Origin: Acidobacteriota bacterium
Lineage (GTDB): Bacteria; Acidobacteriota; Terriglobia; Terriglobales; Acidobacteriaceae
NCBI GenBank assembly: GCA_021810735.1
Contig: JAJZIF010000093.1
Span: forward strand, 1-10,010
Direction of reading: 5' to 3'
Length of the DNA stretch: 10,010 nt
How positions within the stretch are numbered: position 1 is the stretch's first letter; every line of letters starts with the position of its first letter. The notes beneath the pieces were generated by a model. The model had not been told where the DNA came from and ran no database searches. It saw only the letters and a list, made by a program, of their open reading frames with translations. Made by a program: the position numbers and the translations under genes. Shown here in pieces: positions 6,122 to 10,010 of the stretch.

Positions 6122-7783
6122 TTAGATCTCGAGTATGACCGGCATGATAAGCGGGCGACGGCTGGTATTTTTCTGGATATACCGCTTCAAGTCCTGGCGG
6201 ATTTTCTCCTTGATCACGCCGTAGTCGGCCTTTTCTTCCGCGCTGGAGGCATCCAGCGTTGCACCGACCACCAGCCGAGCCTGCTCAATCAGCGCTTCTT
6301 CTCCGGCGGCAAATCCGCGCGTCACGATTTCCGGCATACTCTCGACGCGCCCCGTGGTCTGGTTGATGGCGAGAATGGGTAGCACGATACCGCCTTCGCT
6401 CAAATGCCGGCGATCGCGCATCACTACATCTTCGACGACACCCGCCGTAGAACCGGCATCGATGCAAACGCGGCCCACGGCCACTTTGCCATGTTTCCGG
6501 GCAGAGTTCGGAGTCAGCTCCAGCACATCGCCGTTTTCCAGCAGCATGATTTTTTCCACCACGCCCAACTCCGCAGCCAATTCCGCGTGCAGCTTGAGAT
6601 GGCGATAGTCGCCGTGGAGGGGAACAAAATATTTCGGCTTGAGAAGATGCAGCAGCAGACGCAGCTCGTCCTGGCTGGCGTGTCCGCTGACGTGGATCAA
6701 TCCATTCGTGCCATCGTCGTAAATGACGTGCGCGTCGCGGCGATACAAGTGGTCGATCATGCGGAAAATGCTTTTCTCGTTGCCGGGGATCACGCGCGAA
6801 CTGAGCACCACGGTATCGCCCGGCTCAATCTTCACCTGCCGGTGGTTATCGACGGCCGCGCGGGTCAGCGCCGACATGGGCTCGCCCTGGGTGCCGCTGA
6901 TGAATACGCAGACCTTGTCCGGGGCATAATCCTTGATCTGGCCGGCGGCAATCAGCTGCGAATCCGGGACATCGAGATAATTGAAATCCTGTGCGATTTC
7001 AAAAGAGTTCTGCAAGGACCGGCCCACAATGGCGATTTTGCGGCCATGCTCCATGGCCAGGTCCGTGGCAATGCGCAGGCGGTGAATCGAAGAGGAGAAG
7101 CAACTGAAAAAAAGGCGCTGTTTGGTGCGCGCGAATACTTCATCCAGCGCTGGGCGAACCGCGCGGTCGCTGGGTGTATGGCCGTGGCGATCGACGTTGG
7201 TCGAGTCCTGCAGGAGTGCCAGTACGCCACGCTTTCCGTATTCGGCAAAGGTGTGCAGATCGAACGGACGGCCGTCGGGAGGAGTCAGATCGATTTTGAA
7301 GTCACCGGAATGAATCACGACGCCGGCCGGAGTCTCAATCGCCAGCGCGACGCAGTCCACCAGGCTATGGGTGACGCGGATGGGCGTGATCTTGAAGATG
7401 CCGAGCGAAAACGGCTGGCCCGGAATCATCTCAACCATCTCGACATCGTCGAGCAGATCATGCTCTTCCAGCTTGCCTTCGATGTACGCCAGCGTGAATT
7501 CCGTGCCATAGATGGGCGCACGCAGTTCAGACAAAATCCACGGCAAACCGCCGATGTGGTCCTCATGTCCGTGCGTCAGCACAATGCCGCGCACGCGCTC
7601 GCGATTCTCGACCAGGTACGTAATGTCGGGCACAACAACGTCGACACCGAGTAGTTCTTCGTCGGGAAACATCAGGCCGGCGTCGATGACAAAAATGTCA
7701 TCCTGCCAGCGAATCGCCATGCAATTTTTGCCGAATTCGCCGAGGCCACCCAGGGGAATAATCTGTAACTTGCCGTCAACCAT
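6122..7783 (-). CDS. rnj: Ribonuclease J
   Basis: RNase J is a zinc-dependent beta-CASP metallo-beta-lactamase enzyme with endonuclease and 5'-3' exonuclease activity in mRNA decay and rRNA maturation in the cytoplasm. The 553-residue length matches the family. The first motif is PLGGLGEFGKNC (10-21). The metal-binding HxHxDH is H71-G-H73-E-D75-H76, with further ligands His139 (VTHS), Asp161 (SGDFK) and His390 (PLHGDYRH). These all sit three residues earlier than the Bacillus subtilis RNase J1 numbering as I recall it. The beta-CASP segments SIHRLR (232-237), ISGTQGEP (295-302) and HVSGHAS (364-370) are present, followed by a C-terminal domain ending RRPLIMPVILEI. The ATG at 7781-7783 fits the family N-terminus, but no clear Shine-Dalgarno site precedes it. 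The downstream hydrolase follows after 37 bases. The gene is divergent from the AhpD-like gene across 128 bases. Confidence 0.95.
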   Translation of the reverse strand: MVDGKLQIIPLGGLGEFGKNCMAIRWQDDIFVIDAGLMFPDEELLGVDVVVPDITYLVENRERVRGIVLTHGHEDHIGGLPWILSELRAPIYGTEFTLAYIEGKLEEHDLLDDVEMVEMIPGQPFSLGIFKITPIRVTHSLVDCVALAIETPAGVVIHSGDFKIDLTPPDGRPFDLHTFAEYGKRGVLALLQDSTNVDRHGHTPSDRAVRPALDEVFARTKQRLFFSCFSSSIHRLRIATDLAMEHGRKIAIVGRSLQNSFEIAQDFNYLDVPDSQLIAAGQIKDYAPDKVCVFISGTQGEPMSALTRAAVDNHRQVKIEPGDTVVLSSRVIPGNEKSIFRMIDHLYRRDAHVIYDDGTNGLIHVSGHASQDELRLLLHLLKPKYFVPLHGDYRHLKLHAELAAELGVVEKIMLLENGDVLELTPNSARKHGKVAVGRVCIDAGSTAGVVEDVVMRDRRHLSEGGIVLPILAINQTTGRVESMPEIVTRGFAAGEEALIEQARLVVGATLDASSAEEKADYGVIKEKIRQDLKRYIQKNTSRRPLIMPVILEI

Positions 7784-7793
7784 AGGAAAGACG

Positions 7794-7823
7794 ATGCTAG
7801 CACGTTCTCGATGAATATTTCAG
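7794..7823 (-). promoter_or_regulatory. Candidate promoter for rnj
   Basis: On the minus strand CTGAAA (7818-7823) and TAGCAT (7794-7799) are separated by 18 bases and match the -35 and -10 consensus at four of six positions each. Transcription would start only a few bases before the rnj ATG, in keeping with the missing Shine-Dalgarno site. The match is modest and unverified. Confidence 0.25.
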
Positions 7824-7899
7824 GCGGCTGGACGCGATAGGCTGAGAGAAGCGAAAATGTATCCTTGAAAATCTGCCCGGAATCTTACATCTGGAAAGG

Positions 7900-7905
7900 T
7901 AAAAT
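7900..7905 (+). promoter_or_regulatory. -10-like TAAAAT placed six bases before the AhpD-like gene's ATG
   Basis: TAAAAT ends six bases before the ATG at 7912, so a transcript using it would begin at or next to the start codon, giving a leaderless mRNA. The alternative reading is a GGAAAGG (7893-7899) ribosome binding site with a long 12-base spacer. No good -35 stands 16-18 bases upstream; TTGAAA at 7865-7870 is too far. Confidence 0.3.
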
Positions 7906-7911
7906 GCAAAG

Positions 7912-8373
7912 ATGGAACCTCGTCTCGAGTACGCGAAAGCCTCGCCGGAAGCGGCGAAGGCGATGATTCAGCTGGAATCTGTGGTGCGCCGCAGCGGAAT
8001 CGATCCTCACCTGTTGGAGTTGATAAAAATTCGCGCGTCGCAGTTAAACGGATGCGCCTATTGCATTGATATGCACACCAAAGACGCACGCGCCAAAGGC
8101 GAGACGGAGCAGCGCATCTACGCGCTGGACGCATGGCGCGAAACGCCGTTTTTTTCTAACAAAGAGCGCGCAGCGCTGGCGTGGACCGAAGCAATAACGA
8201 ATATTCAGACCGGTCATGCGCCCGACGCTGTCTATGAGGAATTGAGCGGACATTTCAGTGAGGGCGAGATGGTGAACCTGACGCTGGCGATTACGACGAT
8301 CAATGCCTGGAACCGAATCGCCATCGCGTTTCGTTCCGTGCCGGGCAGCTATCAGCCGGCCGCGTCGCGCTGA
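7912..8373 (+). CDS. AhpD-like carboxymuconolactone decarboxylase family protein
   Basis: The 153-residue protein is a compact all-helical member of the carboxymuconolactone decarboxylase/AhpD superfamily. The diagnostic segment is LIKIRASQLNGCAYCIDMHTKDAR (37-60), with the redox CxxC pair Cys48 and Cys51 and His55 just after. This is the arrangement found in alkylhydroperoxidase-like members rather than in true decarboxylases. It is therefore more likely to have thiol peroxidase or disulfide-relay activity in the cytoplasm, with partner and substrate unknown. No AhpC or lipoylated partner is nearby. The length and the C-terminal segment NLTLAITTINAWNRIAIAFR are typical of the single-domain form. 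It is transcribed away from rnj, and its stop is one base from the convergent dapD stop. Family assignment is firm; the reaction is inferred. Confidence 0.9.
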   Translation: MEPRLEYAKASPEAAKAMIQLESVVRRSGIDPHLLELIKIRASQLNGCAYCIDMHTKDARAKGETEQRIYALDAWRETPFFSNKERAALAWTEAITNIQTGHAPDAVYEELSGHFSEGEMVNLTLAITTINAWNRIAIAFRSVPGSYQPAASR

Positions 8374-8374
8374 T

Positions 8375-9220
8375 TTACCGCAGCAGGTCTTCCAGTTCGA
8401 GGGAGAGTTCTGTCTTCTCGTCGCGATACTTCACGATCACCGGAGTGTAGAGGCTCAATCCCCACTCGGTGGCCTTGCCGCGGGTTATTGCGCGCGCGCC
8501 TGCGACGACGACAGCATCTTCTGGAATCACCAGGGGATCGCTGCCGGTGGCGCGCAGAATTTCTCCGCGCACGATGTCATAGACCGGCGTGGAACGCGTG
8601 AGGATGACGCCTGCGCCGAGAACGGCGCGCTTCCGTACCAAGGTGCCCTCGTAGACGCCGCAGTTGCCGCCGACCAGCACATCGTCTTCCAGGATGACCG
8701 GGCTGGCGTTCACCGGCTCCAGCACGCCGCCGATCTGCGCCGCGGCACTGATATGGACATTCCGGCCAATCTGCGCGCAGGAGCCCACCAGCGCGTGCGA
8801 ATCGATCATGGTGCCCGCGTCCACATAGGCACCCACGTTGACATACATGGGCGGCATGCAGACGACGCCCGCCGCCAGATATGCGCCGGCACGGACGGAA
8901 GAGCCGCCGGGCACGATGCGGACTTTTTCATCCACGGTGAAGCGCTGCACGGGATACGTGTGTTTGTCGATGAAGGAGAAATCTTCGCCAGTCTCTACCA
9001 GATGGCCAATACGAAAGCCGAGCAGGATGCCGCGCTTGACCCAGGCATTCACTCGCCAGCCCTGCGGATGGCTGGCATCGGGTTCGGCGGCGCGCACCGT
9101 TCCGCGACTCAGGGCATCGCGCAGGTCGAAAAAGGCTGCTTCGATCTCCGCGGAATCGGCAGTCTGCGTTCCGGGCTCAAAAGCAGATTCAATGCGGGAT
9201 GCAAGCGAGGCATGAGACAA
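8375..9220 (-). CDS. dapD: 2,3,4,5-tetrahydropyridine-2,6-dicarboxylate N-succinyltransferase
   Basis: DapD transfers succinyl from succinyl-CoA to tetrahydrodipicolinate, committing the cell to the succinylase branch of diaminopimelate and lysine synthesis. The 281-residue length matches the trimeric family. An N-terminal helical part is followed by a left-handed beta-helix of hexapeptide repeats (about 101-205). The signature stretches are [10 protein letters not shown] (61-70), [19 protein letters not shown] (122-140), [22 protein letters not shown] (164-185) and NCGVYEGT (186-193). Asp140 and Glu191 fall where the catalytic Asp/Glu pair is described in mycobacterial DapD. The start is TTG (9218-9220) with GAGG ten bases upstream (9231-9234); no in-frame ATG or GTG gives a better N-terminus, and no start codon lies just upstream. 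It follows dapA after 71 bases on the same strand, which fits a lysine-pathway operon. That gap shows no terminator-like hairpin. Confidence 0.95.
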   Translation of the reverse strand: MSHASLASRIESAFEPGTQTADSAEIEAAFFDLRDALSRGTVRAAEPDASHPQGWRVNAWVKRGILLGFRIGHLVETGEDFSFIDKHTYPVQRFTVDEKVRIVPGGSSVRAGAYLAAGVVCMPPMYVNVGAYVDAGTMIDSHALVGSCAQIGRNVHISAAAQIGGVLEPVNASPVILEDDVLVGGNCGVYEGTLVRKRAVLGAGVILTRSTPVYDIVRGEILRATGSDPLVIPEDAVVVAGARAITRGKATEWGLSLYTPVIVKYRDEKTELSLELEDLLR

Positions 9221-9291
9221 AGGGAGATATCCTCGGGTTCGGTCTGCTTCGATTTACGCTTCCGACTCGGGCAACGGGGTATGGAGCATGC

Positions 9292-10010
9292 TTATTTTTT
9301 GCTCGGAGCGGAAATCCGTTCCTCGGCGGACTGTTTTCCAGCGGACACGGTCTCCAGCAAGCCAAGGTCGCCGGCCAGCCGCTCCAGGTAGGCGCGAGTC
9401 TTCGGCACCACTGGCATCATGGGCAGGCGGTACTCCTCCTGAATGCGTCCCATCAGGGCGAGGACGCACTTGACCGGCTGCGGATTCGGCTCAATGAAGT
9501 TGCCGATGATCAATGGGTAGTATTTGCGATAGAGTTGCCGGGCAAGCGGCCAGTCATTTTCCAGCGCGGCGTCCGTCATCCGCGTCATCTGCGCTGGAAT
9601 GGCATTGGCCGCGACTGAAATTACGCCCGCGCCTCCAACGGAAAGGATGGGGAGGGCAAGATTGTCGTCGCCGGCGAACACCTTAAAACGGTCCGGCACC
9701 GAATGGGCGACTTCGGTGATCTGCTGCAGATTTCCGCTGGATTCCTTGATACCGATAATGTTGGGGATCTCCGCCAGACGAGCGGTCGTCTCGGGCAACA
9801 GGTTGATCCCGGTGCGGCTGGGGATGTTGTAGATCAGCACCTGCAGGCGAGTATTTTCCGCGATGGCGCGGAAGTGCTGATACTGGCCTTCCTGGGTCGG
9901 CTTGGTGTAGTAGGGATTCGCCGTCAGCACGCCATCGACGCCGGGGATGGCTTGCAGTTTCTTGACGCGCTCGATCGCCTGCCGCGAGGTGTTGTGGCTG
10001 CAGCCGACGA
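9292..10010 (-). CDS. dapA: 4-hydroxy-tetrahydrodipicolinate synthase (5' end outside window)
   Basis: DapA condenses pyruvate with aspartate semialdehyde, the first step specific to diaminopimelate and lysine synthesis. The frame is open to the right edge, and 238 residues are visible. By comparison with about 290-residue family members, roughly the first 75-90 residues are missing, including the Thr-Thr pair of the active site. The visible part begins VGCSHNTSRQAIERVKK and includes ANPYYTKPTQEG. The catalytic Tyr is in LIYNIPSRTG (codon 9829-9831) and the Schiff-base Lys in GIKESSGNL (codon 9745-9747). AGDDNLALPILSVGGAGVISV and NPQPVKCVLALMG also match the family. After the usual GLL end there is an extra polar tail of 20 residues (ETVSAGKQ to PSKK). 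The GTG at 9928-9930 is internal, not the start. dapD follows downstream, supporting a dap operon. Confidence 0.95.
   Translation of the reverse strand, partial: VGCSHNTSRQAIERVKKLQAIPGVDGVLTANPYYTKPTQEGQYQHFRAIAENTRLQVLIYNIPSRTGINLLPETTARLAEIPNIIGIKESSGNLQQITEVAHSVPDRFKVFAGDDNLALPILSVGGAGVISVAANAIPAQMTRMTDAALENDWPLARQLYRKYYPLIIGNFIEPNPQPVKCVLALMGRIQEEYRLPMMPVVPKTRAYLERLAGDLGLLETVSAGKQSAEERISAPSKK

Noticed and set aside
6404..7654. 416-residue open frame on the plus strand opposite rnj
   Set aside because: The minus-strand RNase J has complete catalytic motifs. The opposing frame stays open because of GC-rich third-position bias and shows no recognisable domain.
8303..9391. 362-residue open frame on the plus strand spanning dapD and the end of dapA
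   Set aside because: It lies opposite two clearly recognised genes and overlaps the end of the AhpD-like gene. The sequence looks like an antisense shadow.
1..10010. Mobile element, prophage or defence island
   Set aside because: No transposase, integrase, tRNA, attachment site or defence-type gene was found. All recognised genes except the FecR protein, the hydrolase and the AhpD-like protein are core metabolic or information-processing genes.

Overview
The window reads as an ordinary chromosomal stretch of a GC-rich Gram-negative-type bacterium. My best guess is Acidobacteriota (Terriglobia). That guess rests on three things: an actinobacterial-type glycogen synthase, a FecR protein with Trp/Tyr/Gly-rich DUF6600-like repeats, and RNase J beside housekeeping genes. 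It is inference from family distribution and would need a database search to confirm. I see no mobile element, CRISPR array, tRNA or rRNA, and no intergenic gap above about 160 bases.

Layout from left to right. The 3' part of ruvC (+) runs off the left edge. It is followed by a large exported or surface FecR-domain protein (+) with a very repetitive Gly/Tyr/Met/His-rich C-terminal half and a strong intrinsic terminator. Next comes rsmA/ksgA (-), whose upstream region it shares with a divergently read glycogen/maltose-1-phosphate synthase (+). That gene meets a membrane-anchored alpha/beta hydrolase (-) tail to tail. The hydrolase lies just downstream of the gene for ribonuclease J (-), probably in one transcript. 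A small AhpD-like carboxymuconolactone decarboxylase family protein (+) is divergent from RNase J. It ends one base from dapD (-), which sits downstream of a 5'-truncated dapA (-) at the right edge.

Functionally the genes cover DNA recombination (RuvC), 16S rRNA dimethylation (RsmA), mRNA turnover (RNase J), alpha-glucan synthesis, and two steps of the succinylase branch of lysine/diaminopimelate synthesis (DapA, DapD). They do not form one dedicated system. The part least explained by known families is the FecR protein at 554-2581: low-complexity, repeat-containing, and carrying an N-terminal prepilin-like motif that may be coincidental. I found no convincing evidence of an undescribed multi-gene system here.
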